Source: RGIG5057 sp036653755 (GTDB taxonomy: Bacteria > Bacillota > Clostridia > TANB77 > CAG-465). Taken from it: a DNA stretch of 24,127 bases. This document shows positions 1-9,512 of the stretch, in pieces. The notes beneath the pieces were generated by a model that made no database searches, had not been told where the DNA came from, and worked only from the letters and a program-made list of their open reading frames with translations. The stretch's first letter is position 1; each line of letters begins with the position of its first letter. The translations under genes were made by a program, and so were the position numbers. The stretch is taken from contig JAVVTJ010000014.1 in the NCBI GenBank assembly GCA_036653755.1, positions 1 through 24,127 of the forward strand, read 5' to 3'.

Positions 1-37
1 TTTTGGTAGCTCTTTTTTACTTTCATTTTTTCATAAT

Positions 38-1270
38 CTATTTTACACTACCATAATTTTCTACAATATTTTCTAAATAATCTACAAATTCACTATATAC
101 TTTTTCTGCTATAAATTTTTCTTCATATAATTTATATGCATTTTGTGAAATTATTTTATACATATCTATATTATTTTTAATTTTTAATATATATTTGCAA
201 ATTTCATCTACATTTGTACTAGCAAAGCCACAATTATTATCATCTAACAATTGTTTCATATAACCTTCAGACGTCATTACTATTGGCAAAGATTTTGATA
301 AGTATTCTGCAAACTTATTAGATACACTCATTTGAAAATCAAATGAGTTTTTATATGGTGCTATCCCAATATTAACATTATTTAATATGTAAATCAATTC
401 ATTTTTATTAATCCAGCCTATTATTTCTACATTAACTAAATCTTTTGTTTTATATAATAGTTCTTCATATTTAGGTCCATCTCCACAAATTATAAAATGT
501 ATATCCTTATTATCTTTAAGCTTATTCATTATATCAATCATCTTACAAATATCTAATTGTCCTGTTATGCTGCCGAAAAAACAAATATTTAGTTTGCTTT
601 TATCAATTTTAAAATTACTTCTTATGTTTTTAGTATTTTTATTTTGTTCATATCCCATATAAAAAAATCTATCTAAATCTGTTTTTTTTCTTTCTGTTTT
701 TTTTAGTCCCCAGTCTAACATACCAGGAGAAATAGAAGTAATGGCATATGCTTCTTTCATTATTTTTACAGTTTTTCTATTCATTAAATATATATATGGT
801 TTTGCTAATATTTTAAGTATACCTTTTAAGTTATGATCAAATATATCTGGCCATAAATCTCTAATATCTATTATAACTGGAATATTGTTTTTATTCCCAT
901 ATTCTATAGCTTCTTGAGCTAATTCGATTATAGGAAATGAAACTAAAATAACATCTGGTTTTTTTAATATTTTCATTTTACTTTTTATTTTTTTACTTAA
1001 ATATAAATGATTAATTGCTCTTTTTATAGAAATATTTTTTTTATATTTAGGCGACCATATTAAGTTCACACTAAATCTATTATTAACATTTATTATATTA
1101 TCTTTATTAAATAATTCAACTTTTTTTATATGATCAAAAGTGCTAGCAAACCATGTAATATTATGCCCTCTCAAATCTAATTCTTGCGCTATTAATCCCA
1201 TTCTAAATGCTCTATTTTTTGGATCAACATATGTCATTGGTTCATTTGCTTTAATTAACCATATATTCAT
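38..1270 (-). CDS. GT4-type glycosyltransferase of the polysaccharide locus
   Basis: Cytoplasmic or membrane-associated sugar transferase that would add one residue to the lipid-linked repeat unit; donor and linkage cannot be read from the sequence. The protein of about 410 residues has the two-Rossmann GT-B layout: an N-terminal acceptor half starting NIWLIKANEP, and a C-terminal donor half with LNICFFGSITG, ICGDGP and the donor-site stretch GIAPYK...NKFAEYLSKSLPIV (the E of KFAEYL is the usual nucleotide-sugar contact). I chose the ATG at 1270 rather than the ATG at 1282: the AAAGGA ribosome site lies immediately against the upstream ATG but about 12 nt from this one, and NIWLIK is the natural first strand. 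It is the last complete gene of the locus seen here, separated from the MurJ-type gene by about 230 nt without a clear promoter. Family assignment is firm, specificity unknown. Confidence 0.85.
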   Translation of the reverse strand: MNIWLIKANEPMTYVDPKNRAFRMGLIAQELDLRGHNITWFASTFDHIKKVELFNKDNIINVNNRFSVNLIWSPKYKKNISIKRAINHLYLSKKIKSKMKILKKPDVILVSFPIIELAQEAIEYGNKNNIPVIIDIRDLWPDIFDHNLKGILKILAKPYIYLMNRKTVKIMKEAYAITSISPGMLDWGLKKTERKKTDLDRFFYMGYEQNKNTKNIRSNFKIDKSKLNICFFGSITGQLDICKMIDIMNKLKDNKDIHFIICGDGPKYEELLYKTKDLVNVEIIGWINKNELIYILNNVNIGIAPYKNSFDFQMSVSNKFAEYLSKSLPIVMTSEGYMKQLLDDNNCGFASTNVDEICKYILKIKNNIDMYKIISQNAYKLYEEKFIAEKVYSEFVDYLENIVENYGSVK

Positions 1271-1500
1271 ATTAAATAACATTCCTTTCGCTTGCTTAAG
1301 TCCTAAATCCTAATTAAAGAGTTGCGCCAAAAGCAAAAATTTAATTTAATTTAATATTATTAATTAGTTATTTGAAAAAACTACTTAATATCTCAAAGTG
1401 TTGATATATTGATTGTTAGCCGACTTTTTTGAAATATGATTAAATTCAACTAATTTTTCATATTAATTTTTATTTTTCACTATATTTTAAAATACTGTAA

Positions 1501-3003
1501 TTACTTCTTAAAATCATATTTTATAATTTTTAAGCTAATTAAATATACAATTATTCCAGTTATAGAACTTAAGCATACTCTAAATATTAAACTAAATAAG
1601 TAATTAAATATATTTAAATTAAGCAACATCTTCTCTATTAATAATGTAGTTATTATCATTAATATCAAAGAAAATATTATTTTAGCGATATTTATTATGA
1701 ATTCTTTATTTATGATATTACTGCATTTTTTATTTAATAACGATATTAACATTATAAACGATATTATAGATGATACTAAAGTGGCAACAATTATTCCTCT
1801 ATATCCAAATGGTTTTACAAGAATTAGCGTTAATATAATATTTAATATTATTGCTATTACAGCAGATATAGTTGGATTTTTTGTATCTTGAAATGCATAA
1901 AATATTTTAAATAATACTGTTTTCAAACAAACAAAAACTAAACTCAAAGAATATAGAGATACTGCAATACTAGTTATTTCTAAGTTTCGTTCATCAAATG
2001 CACCTCTAAATAATAATACTTTAACAATAGGCTCTGAAAAGATAAATATTAAAAAAGTAAAAGGCATAGTAACAAATATAATATTTTTTAATACTAATCT
2101 AATTTTAATTCTTACTGTTTCTATTAATTTTTTATTAATAAATTTTACTAGCATAGGAAAAAACACAGTAGCTATTGATGTAGCAAATATTGTGCCTACC
2201 ATATCAACTATATAATGCGAATAATTTATTGCAGATATATAGCCTGGTCCTAACGTACTTGCTACAGATTTATCTACTAGCCCATTTATTTGCCATACTG
2301 CATCATTTAAAATTATAGGTAACGTTAAAATAACTAGTTTTTTAAGATATTCATCTTTAATATTAAAAGTAAAAGTAACTTTAAATTTATTATTAAATGA
2401 CAATATAATAAGCACTACAAAACTTAATATATAACCAATTACAACTCCGTATCCTAACATTTTATAGTTTTCACTTGTACTAAATATTATACCACAGATC
2501 ATTCCAATATTCAATAAAATTCCAAATAAAGATGTACCTATAAATTTTTCTTTATATTCTAAATATCCCTGTAAAATATAAGATAATAAAATAAAATATA
2601 CATTAAATATTGTAATTCTTGATAAATCTATTAAATATTTAAATGCTATTTCATTAAATCCCGCAGCAAATACGCTAACTATAGGCTTGGTAAATATAAA
2701 AAATAAAACAACTATTATAGTGGCTAACAACATTATCACAGCAATTAAAATCCCATTAAATTTATATGCTTTTTCTTTTGATTCTTTTTCTATCTCTGAA
2801 TATATTGGTATATAATTAGTAAGTATTGCACTAGCTAAAGTAGTTATTAATACCGTTGGAATAGCAAGTGATAATATAAAGCTATCTGTTATATAACTTG
2901 CTCCAAATTTTTGTGCTAATAAAATTTCACGTATGAGACCAAGCCCTTTAGAAAACAGTGTTCCTATCATTAGTAATAGAATAGATAATTTAATTTTTTT
3001 CAT
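1501..3003 (-). CDS. murJ: MurJ/MviN-family lipid-linked oligosaccharide flippase
   Basis: Integral membrane protein of 500 residues with about 14 hydrophobic segments, in the MOP superfamily. The N-terminal KKIKLSILLLMIGTLFSKGLGLIREILLA-type segment, the GASYITDSF motif and LQGYLEYKEKF are typical of MurJ proteins, which flip undecaprenyl-diphosphate-linked sugars to the outer membrane face. Location between a Wzy-like polymerase and glycosyltransferases suggests that here it exports the locus polysaccharide unit rather than, or besides, lipid II. The open frame extends 22 codons further upstream into the polymerase gene; I place the start at the ATG at 3003, one base after the polymerase stop codon, with AAAAGAG as a modest ribosome site. 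This implies translational coupling. Confidence 0.88.
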   Translation of the reverse strand: MKKIKLSILLLMIGTLFSKGLGLIREILLAQKFGASYITDSFILSLAIPTVLITTLASAILTNYIPIYSEIEKESKEKAYKFNGILIAVIMLLATIIVVLFFIFTKPIVSVFAAGFNEIAFKYLIDLSRITIFNVYFILLSYILQGYLEYKEKFIGTSLFGILLNIGMICGIIFSTSENYKMLGYGVVIGYILSFVVLIILSFNNKFKVTFTFNIKDEYLKKLVILTLPIILNDAVWQINGLVDKSVASTLGPGYISAINYSHYIVDMVGTIFATSIATVFFPMLVKFINKKLIETVRIKIRLVLKNIIFVTMPFTFLIFIFSEPIVKVLLFRGAFDERNLEITSIAVSLYSLSLVFVCLKTVLFKIFYAFQDTKNPTISAVIAIILNIILTLILVKPFGYRGIIVATLVSSIISFIMLISLLNKKCSNIINKEFIINIAKIIFSLILMIITTLLIEKMLLNLNIFNYLFSLIFRVCLSSITGIIVYLISLKIIKYDFKK

Positions 3004-3004
3004 A

Positions 3005-4291
3005 TTAAAGCTCTTTTCTACATAAAAGCGAATTTTTTTTAAATTTAATTGAGGATATAAGTATAGCAATCAGCATCCAAAAATACATATTATCATATAA
3101 CGTGCCGTTTAACATTAAAGGTAGAATTCCAATACATATTAAAGATACAACTAATCCAATGTTTTCTTTATTTTTGCACATCTTATATATTAAATATGAT
3201 ATAGAAATTATTATGAGAGTTCCAAATATAATTCCAAAGTCTATTAGTATTTCAATTATTAAATTATGTGCATAATATCCTCTAGGATCGCTATTGATAG
3301 GTAAAATACTTAATTTTTTAAATTCTTCAAACATTATTCTTCTATCGGCACCTATACCAACACCAAATAAAAAATTATCTTTTATAACTTGAATTCCCTT
3401 TGAATAAATTATATTTGATCTTGCATCAGAGGTAAAAAAATCTTCTGATGATATTATTCTAAGTATTCTTATATCTATATTATAATCCAAGAAAAAATCA
3501 TATATGCCTTTACATATAGGTTTATAGAAAATACATAATAACAACAATAATAATATTATTATTGTTATTATAAATATTGAAATTATTTTTTTTCTATATT
3601 CCAATTTTTTGATCTTTTTAATAATAAAAAATGTAAAAGTCAATATCAACACAATTATATATATCAACAAATATGTTCTACTTCCTGTATAAACTAATAA
3701 AACTAATGATAATAAAGATATTATATTTGAAATTATTTTTTTATTTATACACGCATCATATAAACTGAAAATTCCAGAAATAAAAAAATACTGTGATAAC
3801 CAAACATTATACACATTTGATTTTAAGTCCATAAATAAATATATAAAAGCCAAAATGAACATATATTTTGACGTTTTTATGCAGTTATTAAGTAATTTTT
3901 TTTTGTCTTTTATATTATATACTATTAAAAAAATTGACACATCATATATAAAAAATTTAACTATAAAAGTCAATAAAATCTCCCTATTTTCTACAAATAA
4001 CATATAATTAAATAATACTGTTATTACAAATATACTTAAAGCAATTACATTCTTTTTAAAAGATTGAATTGAATTTAAAAAAATATTAATCATTGCTAAA
4101 AATATAATTCCACCCTCTATCAAAAGAAGTACTTTATCAACTATGTTATATAAATTAATAGAAATAGACTTTGATATAGTAAATAAACAAGCATTTAATA
4201 TAAATCCTATCATGACAATTGCAACTGATATATATAATATTGTATCTTTTGTAATCAGTATATATTTTATTTTATTAATACTATTTTTCAT
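3005..4291 (-). CDS. O-antigen polymerase/ligase-like (Wzy) membrane protein
   Basis: Multi-pass membrane protein of 428 residues with roughly ten to twelve hydrophobic helices and a larger hydrophilic loop near residues 290-345. That loop and the next helix carry the Wzy/WaaL-like signature: GVGIGADRR, then DPRGYYAHNLIIEIL followed by DFG. The AHN.xxE pattern with a preceding Arg-rich stretch is characteristic of O-antigen ligase/polymerase family proteins. Predicted role: polymerising flipped repeat units on the outer face of the membrane. The ATG overlaps the preceding stop in a TAATG arrangement, and the flippase starts one base after its stop, so polymerase and flippase are coupled in one operon. 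Sequence identity in this family is low, so the exact role is inferred from topology and neighbours. Confidence 0.8.
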   Translation of the reverse strand: MKNSINKIKYILITKDTILYISVAIVMIGFILNACLFTISKSISINLYNIVDKVLLLIEGGIIFLAMINIFLNSIQSFKKNVIALSIFVITVLFNYMLFVENREILLTFIVKFFIYDVSIFLIVYNIKDKKKLLNNCIKTSKYMFILAFIYLFMDLKSNVYNVWLSQYFFISGIFSLYDACINKKIISNIISLLSLVLLVYTGSRTYLLIYIIVLILTFTFFIIKKIKKLEYRKKIISIFIITIIILLLLLLCIFYKPICKGIYDFFLDYNIDIRILRIISSEDFFTSDARSNIIYSKGIQVIKDNFLFGVGIGADRRIMFEEFKKLSILPINSDPRGYYAHNLIIEILIDFGIIFGTLIIISISYLIYKMCKNKENIGLVVSLICIGILPLMLNGTLYDNMYFWMLIAILISSIKFKKNSLLCRKEL

Positions 4292-5400
4292 TATTGTTTA
4301 TCACTCTCCCTATATATTTCTTTCATATTATTAACTATATCTTCCCAACTATATCTGCTACTTAATTTCTTTAAATTATCTTTTTTAGTTAAAAAATCTT
4401 TATTTTCTTTTGAAATACTATTTATTACTTTTTTAATATTATCGAAATTATTCCATTCTACTACATATCCTATGTCATTTTCTATTACAAAGTTTTCTAT
4501 CATAGTACCTTTTGATACTACAACTGGTGTATTACTAACTATACTTTCAAATAACTTAACAGGAAAACTTGTTTTCCAATTATTAACACTATTATCATAT
4601 ACTGCATATTGTAAATCCATATTTTCATATATTGTTCTACTATCTTTTATTCCATTAAATTTTCCATTAATTTCTACATTAGTATAATTATTTTCTATAT
4701 TTTTTAATTTTTTATAATCATTTCCTTCACCATATATTGAAACTTCAATATGTTCATTTTCTTTTACTGCATCAAATAATATTTTTAATATATCATATCT
4801 TCTTATATTACCAGCATAACCAATTCTCATTTTATTACTTTTAATCTTGGTTTGAGAAAAATTTTCTTTTACAGGATAATTAGGAATAAAAACTAATTTT
4901 TTTTTATTCTTAATACTAATATTTTTTATTTGAGTATCATTTATATAAATAATTTTATCACTAATATTATGCATATATTTAACTAAAATTTTTGTTAAAT
5001 ATTTATTAATGCTTGTTTTTCTTACTTGGCCTTCGTAATATTCATGCATATCGAAAATCAATTTTCTTTTTTTAACATTTGCAAATTTACCCACTATAAT
5101 CCCATCTAAATCATGACAATGTAAATAATCATATTTGTTTTCATTTAAATAATTTTTACATGCAAAAATAAATTTTAGGTAACTACCTATTTGCTTGATT
5201 CCAGTACCTGGTATGCTTTTGAATTTAAAACGTCTTATATTTATTCCTTCAATTGTTTCTAATGTTTCTACATCAGATAAACATTTTCTATCCCAACATA
5301 ATATTTCGATATTATATCCATTTTCTTTTAAATATTTAGCTTCTTTATATACTCTAACATCTGGTTCAAATCCATTTGTTAATATCATTTTTATATTCAA
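4291..5400 (-). CDS. GT4-type glycosyltransferase (paralogue of the 5700-6815 gene)
   Basis: GT-B fold glycosyltransferase of 369 residues. Visible marks are TNGFEPDVRVYKEAKYL at the N terminus, YLHCHDLDGIIVG, LIFDMHEYYEG, RIGYAGNIRRY opening the donor domain, and FPVKLFESIVSNTPVVVS with the donor-binding Glu. It aligns along its length with the gene at 5700-6815, for example DYLHCHDLDG/DYLYCSGNYG, LVFIPNYPVKENF/LIFIPNYVKKEHY and PVKLFESIVSNTPVVV/AVKLFESIITLTPIIV, so the two arose by duplication. Start: TTG at 5400 has GGAG nine bases upstream (5410-5413), ideal spacing, whereas the ATG twelve bases inside would be 21 bases away. Sugar donor unknown. Confidence 0.87.
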   Translation of the reverse strand: MNIKMILTNGFEPDVRVYKEAKYLKENGYNIEILCWDRKCLSDVETLETIEGINIRRFKFKSIPGTGIKQIGSYLKFIFACKNYLNENKYDYLHCHDLDGIIVGKFANVKKRKLIFDMHEYYEGQVRKTSINKYLTKILVKYMHNISDKIIYINDTQIKNISIKNKKKLVFIPNYPVKENFSQTKIKSNKMRIGYAGNIRRYDILKILFDAVKENEHIEVSIYGEGNDYKKLKNIENNYTNVEINGKFNGIKDSRTIYENMDLQYAVYDNSVNNWKTSFPVKLFESIVSNTPVVVSKGTMIENFVIENDIGYVVEWNNFDNIKKVINSISKENKDFLTKKDNLKKLSSRYSWEDIVNNMKEIYRESDKQ

Positions 5401-5458
5401 TTTTAGTAACTCCTTTTTTAATTATCAATCTCAAATGTTCTCATCAAAATTTCAATAC

Positions 5459-5710
5459 TTAAAATTTCCATCTAATATCTTTATTTTCTTTTTTCATAAG
5501 TACCTTTTTATTTTTTTTACGCAATATTTTTTGATTTGATATTATAAGATATTTAATTGTTTCTCTTAATACATTTTTAATGCAAACATTTTTAATTTTA
5601 TATTTTAAAGGTATAAGAATTACAATTTCAATTAATTTATATTCTAAATATGACAATCTAGTTTCAATAGAAAAATCATAAAATTTCTGTATTAATATCT
5701 TATTTATCAC
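5459..5710 (-). pseudogene. asnB: Remnant of asparagine synthase (C-terminal fragment)
   Basis: An 83-codon frame starting at a GTG (5710) that overlaps the end of the upstream glycosyltransferase by 11 bases. Its residues 12-50 follow the C-terminal synthetase domain of AsnB-family amidotransferases: FSIETRLSYLEYKLIE corresponds to the family's SIEARxPFLDxRLVE, then LPxxYKIKN appears as LIPLKYKIKN, and the ILREAM helix as VLRETIKYLI. The N-terminal glutaminase domain (starting Cys-Gly), the SGGxDSS P-loop and about 500 residues are missing, and the conserved PF is replaced by SY, so it cannot be active. The last 25 residues are Lys-rich and unlike the family. I read it as debris of a former locus gene lost by deletion. 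The homology is recognised by eye and needs a profile search. Confidence 0.68.
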
Positions 5711-6815
5711 ATATACAATCTATATTATTAATAACTTTTTCCCAGGTATATTCAAATTGTATTTTTTTTAAATTTTTTATTTTTCTAATCATTGCATTTT
5801 TATCATCAACAATTAAATTTAATGTTTTTTTAAATTCATCCACTTCATTTTTTATTACTGTATATCCTATATCATATTTTTTTACAAATTCACCCATATT
5901 TGAATTGTCATACACAATTATAGGTGTAAGTGTAATAATAGACTCAAATAATTTAACTGCAAAAGCATATTTCCAATTTAAAATATCTACATCATAGCAA
6001 CACATTAATACATCTGTATTTTTAAATATTTTTTCACTTTCTTTAATTCCATTATACTTACCAGTAACAGATAAATTATTATATTCAGCTGATATTTTTT
6101 TTAGAGAACCATACGCATCACCTAGACCATGTATGCCTATTAATATTTCTTCATTATTATTTGCAGCATCAATTAAATTTTTTAAAGATTTATAATCTCT
6201 ACTACAGCCAATATAATTTATTCTAATTTTATTACATTTAGTTTTTTCAATATCTTTATAATGTTCTTTTTTTACATAATTTGGAATAAAAATTAGTTTA
6301 TTATAATTTTTACTTTTTATATATTGTTTTTGCTTTTCATTAACATATACTATATAGTCAGCTTTTTTACATAAGTAATCATCAAAAGCTTTAACTATTT
6401 TAGAAGTCTTTTTATTTACAATTTGGTAAAATTCTCTCATATCATAAATTATTTTACTACTTCTTTTTTTAACCATATTTCCAACTAACGTACCATAATT
6501 ACCAGAACAATATAAATAATCATATTCCCTATTTTTTAAATATTTTTTAACTTGTAAAATATATTTAAATAAATAAAACATATATATTAATCTTTTTAAA
6601 TATGGAAAAATCTTAATATACTTACTTTTTTCTCTGCAAAAAAATCTTGTTACATTAATATTATTGATTTTTTCTGATTTTTTATTAATATGGATATTTT
6701 TTTTATCGAATTCGATTATTTCAACATCGAACTTTAAATCAAAATATTGTGCAATTTTATTCATTCTAACATCCATCTCAAAATCATCTATTGTTATAAT
6801 TTTAATTTTTTTCAT
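5700..6815 (-). CDS. GT4-type glycosyltransferase (paralogue of the 4291-5400 gene)
   Basis: GT-B glycosyltransferase of about 371 residues. N-terminal KIITIDDFEMDVRMNKIAQYF mirrors the FEPDVRVYKEAKYL motif of its paralogue. Also visible are DYLYCSGNYGTLVG, IIYDMREFYQ, the donor-domain start RINYIGCSRDYKSL, and KYAFAVKLFESIITLTPIIV. Divergence from the paralogue is large in the acceptor half and smaller in the donor half, suggesting different acceptors but related donors; this is inference. Start: ATG at 6815 with GGTGA about 5 bases upstream. The TTG and GTG codons at 6827 and 6824 lie on or before that ribosome site. About 180 nt without recognisable content separate it from the amidotransferase gene upstream. 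Confidence 0.87.
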   Translation of the reverse strand: MKKIKIITIDDFEMDVRMNKIAQYFDLKFDVEIIEFDKKNIHINKKSEKINNINVTRFFCREKSKYIKIFPYLKRLIYMFYLFKYILQVKKYLKNREYDYLYCSGNYGTLVGNMVKKRSSKIIYDMREFYQIVNKKTSKIVKAFDDYLCKKADYIVYVNEKQKQYIKSKNYNKLIFIPNYVKKEHYKDIEKTKCNKIRINYIGCSRDYKSLKNLIDAANNNEEILIGIHGLGDAYGSLKKISAEYNNLSVTGKYNGIKESEKIFKNTDVLMCCYDVDILNWKYAFAVKLFESIITLTPIIVYDNSNMGEFVKKYDIGYTVIKNEVDEFKKTLNLIVDDKNAMIRKIKNLKKIQFEYTWEKVINNIDCICDK

Positions 6816-6992
6816 ATTATTCACCAATCTTTTTTCATATTATTAACTGTTTGTTTTGATTTTGCAAAATTATACACAATTTTAATATTCACTTTTTTAT
6901 AGTTGCTTTGCTTAATTTTATCAATACTTTCTTATTATTAATTATTCTTATTATTTTATTTTTTAAGTTAATTATTACTTTACCTTATATTT

Positions 6993-8111
6993 TTATGTTT
7001 TTCTTAATAAACTCTTAATTTTTCTAAAAAAATTGTAAATATTATTATAATTTTTAAAATCCTTATGTCTTCTAACAATTCCATCACTAATTATATTGTC
7101 AAAATACTTTCTTGATATTCCTATTTTTTTTATAAATAGTTCTATATCTTTTTCACACTGATCACTATTTTTATATTCATTATTAGATATTTTTTTTAAA
7201 GCCTCTTCTCTTGTTATTTGGTTAGCAACAATTAAACTTGAATAATGAGCTTTTGATTTATTTACTCCAAATTTTTCAGGCAATATATACCCTTGATATA
7301 ATCGAGTAAAAGCTGATTCGCAATGTTTACTCCCATAATATTCAAAATTTAACATATCATGTAATTCAATAATTGCATTTTCTTTATTATAGTCTATTAA
7401 ATTTAATGGTTTTACAATTTTTAATTTATTTATATATTTTTGTTCTATATATTTTTCATAAAATGTAAATGGTTTATATTCTTTAAGCTTTATAGAGCCA
7501 TATTTTTTATGTATATCTAAAGTATTTCTACCATCATTCGCATCAAATCCCCAAGATTTTGGTAATATTGACTCGCTAGAAAAGTTAGAACCATTTATAA
7601 CATATTTTAAATTATTATTTATTGCATATCTATATAAATTAGAGAAAAAAGCACTATCTTGTGGTACATCTTGATTTATAACTTCTGCTTTAAAATATGC
7701 TTTTTGCAAATCCATCATTTCTTTTTCATTCATTTTTATTACTTTAAGATCCAAATTAAGTTTCTTACATAAATTTTTTATATTTTTCTCTGATATATCA
7801 GTATTCCAACCAGCATCAATATGTATTCCTAACATTCGTAAATTATATTTATTACATAAATATGCGCAATATGAACTATCAATTCCGCCACTTATTCCTA
7901 TTATACAATCATATTTTTTGCCTTTACCATCTTGTTTTATTTTTTCAATCAAAGAATCTAATTCTTTTTTTCCAATTTCATTATTTTTCCATATTTTATC
8001 TTTATTTTTTAATGCCTCGGTACAGTAATTACAATATCCATTTTCATCAAATGTTATGTCTGTATTTAAATTATCCATGACACATCTTTTACAAATTTTA
8101 TATTCTGACAT
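6993..8111 (-). CDS. wbpG: N-acetyl sugar amidotransferase (WbpG/PseA-like)
   Basis: ATP-dependent amidotransferase of 372 residues in the PP-loop superfamily. Members convert an acetamido group on a nucleotide sugar to an acetamidino group, using ammonia supplied by HisH/HisF-type partners. Evidence: an N-terminal Cys cluster CKRCVMDN...CNYC (CxxC twice, probable zinc site), the P-loop CIIGISGGIDSSYCAY at residues 70-85, HIDAGWN, and the family-specific stretch YVINGSNFSSESILPKSWG. Start ATG at 8111 has GGAGG seven bases upstream. It lies 17 bases after the WbpA-like gene, matching the WbpA/WbpD/WbpG combination of Pseudomonas B-band O-antigen loci. No HisH or HisF partner is in the window, so the ammonia source is unaccounted for. 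Confidence 0.86.
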   Translation of the reverse strand: MSEYKICKRCVMDNLNTDITFDENGYCNYCTEALKNKDKIWKNNEIGKKELDSLIEKIKQDGKGKKYDCIIGISGGIDSSYCAYLCNKYNLRMLGIHIDAGWNTDISEKNIKNLCKKLNLDLKVIKMNEKEMMDLQKAYFKAEVINQDVPQDSAFFSNLYRYAINNNLKYVINGSNFSSESILPKSWGFDANDGRNTLDIHKKYGSIKLKEYKPFTFYEKYIEQKYINKLKIVKPLNLIDYNKENAIIELHDMLNFEYYGSKHCESAFTRLYQGYILPEKFGVNKSKAHYSSLIVANQITREEALKKISNNEYKNSDQCEKDIELFIKKIGISRKYFDNIISDGIVRRHKDFKNYNNIYNFFRKIKSLLRKT

Positions 8112-8128
8112 AACTCCGCCTCCTAAAT

Positions 8129-9442
8129 CTATAATAATTCGATGTTTTTTCTATTTTTAATATTTTTCATAGCATTTTTTGTGTCAAATATAAGATTAGC
8201 ATTTTTTTGTACTAATTCATAATCAATATTTGTATGTGCAGTTGCTATAAATATTAAATCATAAGTACTTATATTTTTTGAATTTAATTCTTTTATGCTT
8301 TCATATTCCTTTTTATTATATTTATATTTTGGAATGTATGAATCATAATATTCTACTTTTGCACCTTTTTTTTGTAATAATTCAACTATTTTTAAAGCAG
8401 GGCTTTCTCTATAGTCATCTATATCCTGCTTATATGCTATACCGAGTACTAATACTTTTGAACCATTTAATGATTTTTTATCATTATTTAATATATTCAT
8501 AGTTCTTTCTATGCAATATTCTGGCATTCTATCATTAATTATTCCTGATGCCTCTATCATTGATGTATGAAATCCATATTCTCTTGCTTTCCATTCTAAA
8601 TAATAAGGATCAAGAGGTATACAATGTCCACCTAACCCTGGTCCTGGATAAAACGCTTGAAAACCATAAGGTTTTGTTTTTGCTGCATCTACAACTTCCC
8701 AAATACTTATACCTATTTTATTACATAACATAGCAAGCTCATTAACTAATCCGATATTTACGTTTCTATAAGTATTTTCTAATATTTTTTCCATTTCAGC
8801 AACAGCTGGTGAGGAAACTTCAATAACCTCTCCATCTAATACTGTTCTATACATCATCGCAATTACTTCTGTAGCTTCTTTCCCTATTCCACCTATAACT
8901 TTTGGTGTATTTTTAGTTTTATAAACTATATTGCCTGGATCAACTCTTTCAGGAGAAAATCCTAAATAAAAATCAATTCCACATTTTAAACCTGACCCTT
9001 TTTCTAATATGGGTTTTAATAATTCTTCTGTTGTTCCAGGATACGTTGTTGATTCAAGAACTACCATTGTATTTTTAGTTAAATACTTTGCTACTTGTTC
9101 ACAACTATTTTTTACATAACTTATATCTGGTGCTTGATGCTCATCAAGAGGTGTTGGTACACAAATTGCTATAAAATCCACATTTTTTATAAATGCAAAA
9201 TTTGTAGTTGCAGATAACATTTTGTTATCAACTAATTCTTTTAAATCTACATTAACAACATCACCTATATAATTTTCTCCACTATTTACCAATTTAACTT
9301 TTGAATCTTGTATATCAAAACCTATTGTTTTAAATCCAGCCTTTGCTTTTTCTACTGCTAATGGTAAGCCGACGTATCCAAGTCCAACAACACCAACAAC
9401 TATTTCTCTATTATTTATTTTCTTAATTAATTCATCTTTCAT
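8129..9442 (-). CDS. wbpA: UDP-N-acetyl-hexosamine 6-dehydrogenase (WbpA/WecC type)
   Basis: NAD-dependent nucleotide-sugar dehydrogenase of 437 residues that oxidises C6 of a UDP-acetamido sugar to the uronic acid in two steps. Order of motifs: Rossmann GVVGLGYVGLPLAVE (residues 17-31), ICVPTPLDEHQAPDIS, VLESTTYPGTTEE, GFSPERVDPGN, the central helix with EMEKILENTYRNVNI, then catalytic Cys in PGPGLGGHCIPLDPYYL and the C-terminal domain VLVLGIAYKQDIDDYRESPA. The RESPA ending and LDEHQAPD loop favour the WbpA branch (UDP-GlcNAc substrate) over UDP-glucose dehydrogenases. GGAGG sits eight bases before the ATG. Full length. Substrate choice between UDP-GlcNAc and UDP-ManNAc is not proven. Confidence 0.9.
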   Translation of the reverse strand: MKDELIKKINNREIVVGVVGLGYVGLPLAVEKAKAGFKTIGFDIQDSKVKLVNSGENYIGDVVNVDLKELVDNKMLSATTNFAFIKNVDFIAICVPTPLDEHQAPDISYVKNSCEQVAKYLTKNTMVVLESTTYPGTTEELLKPILEKGSGLKCGIDFYLGFSPERVDPGNIVYKTKNTPKVIGGIGKEATEVIAMMYRTVLDGEVIEVSSPAVAEMEKILENTYRNVNIGLVNELAMLCNKIGISIWEVVDAAKTKPYGFQAFYPGPGLGGHCIPLDPYYLEWKAREYGFHTSMIEASGIINDRMPEYCIERTMNILNNDKKSLNGSKVLVLGIAYKQDIDDYRESPALKIVELLQKKGAKVEYYDSYIPKYKYNKKEYESIKELNSKNISTYDLIFIATAHTNIDYELVQKNANLIFDTKNAMKNIKNRKNIELL

Positions 9443-9512
9443 TTTTTATTCCTCCATTTTTATTTGTAAATATTTTTACACAACTAATATACAATATTAA
9501 TACCTACATACA

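Noticed and set aside
1..26. Possible next gene starting at the ATG 26-24 on the minus strand (MKVKKSYQ)
   Set aside because: Only eight codons visible and no ribosome site; cannot be supported.
1335..1375. Tandem AATTT units between the flippase and last glycosyltransferase
   Set aside because: Short and typical of very AT-rich intergenic DNA; no phase-variation context within a gene or promoter.
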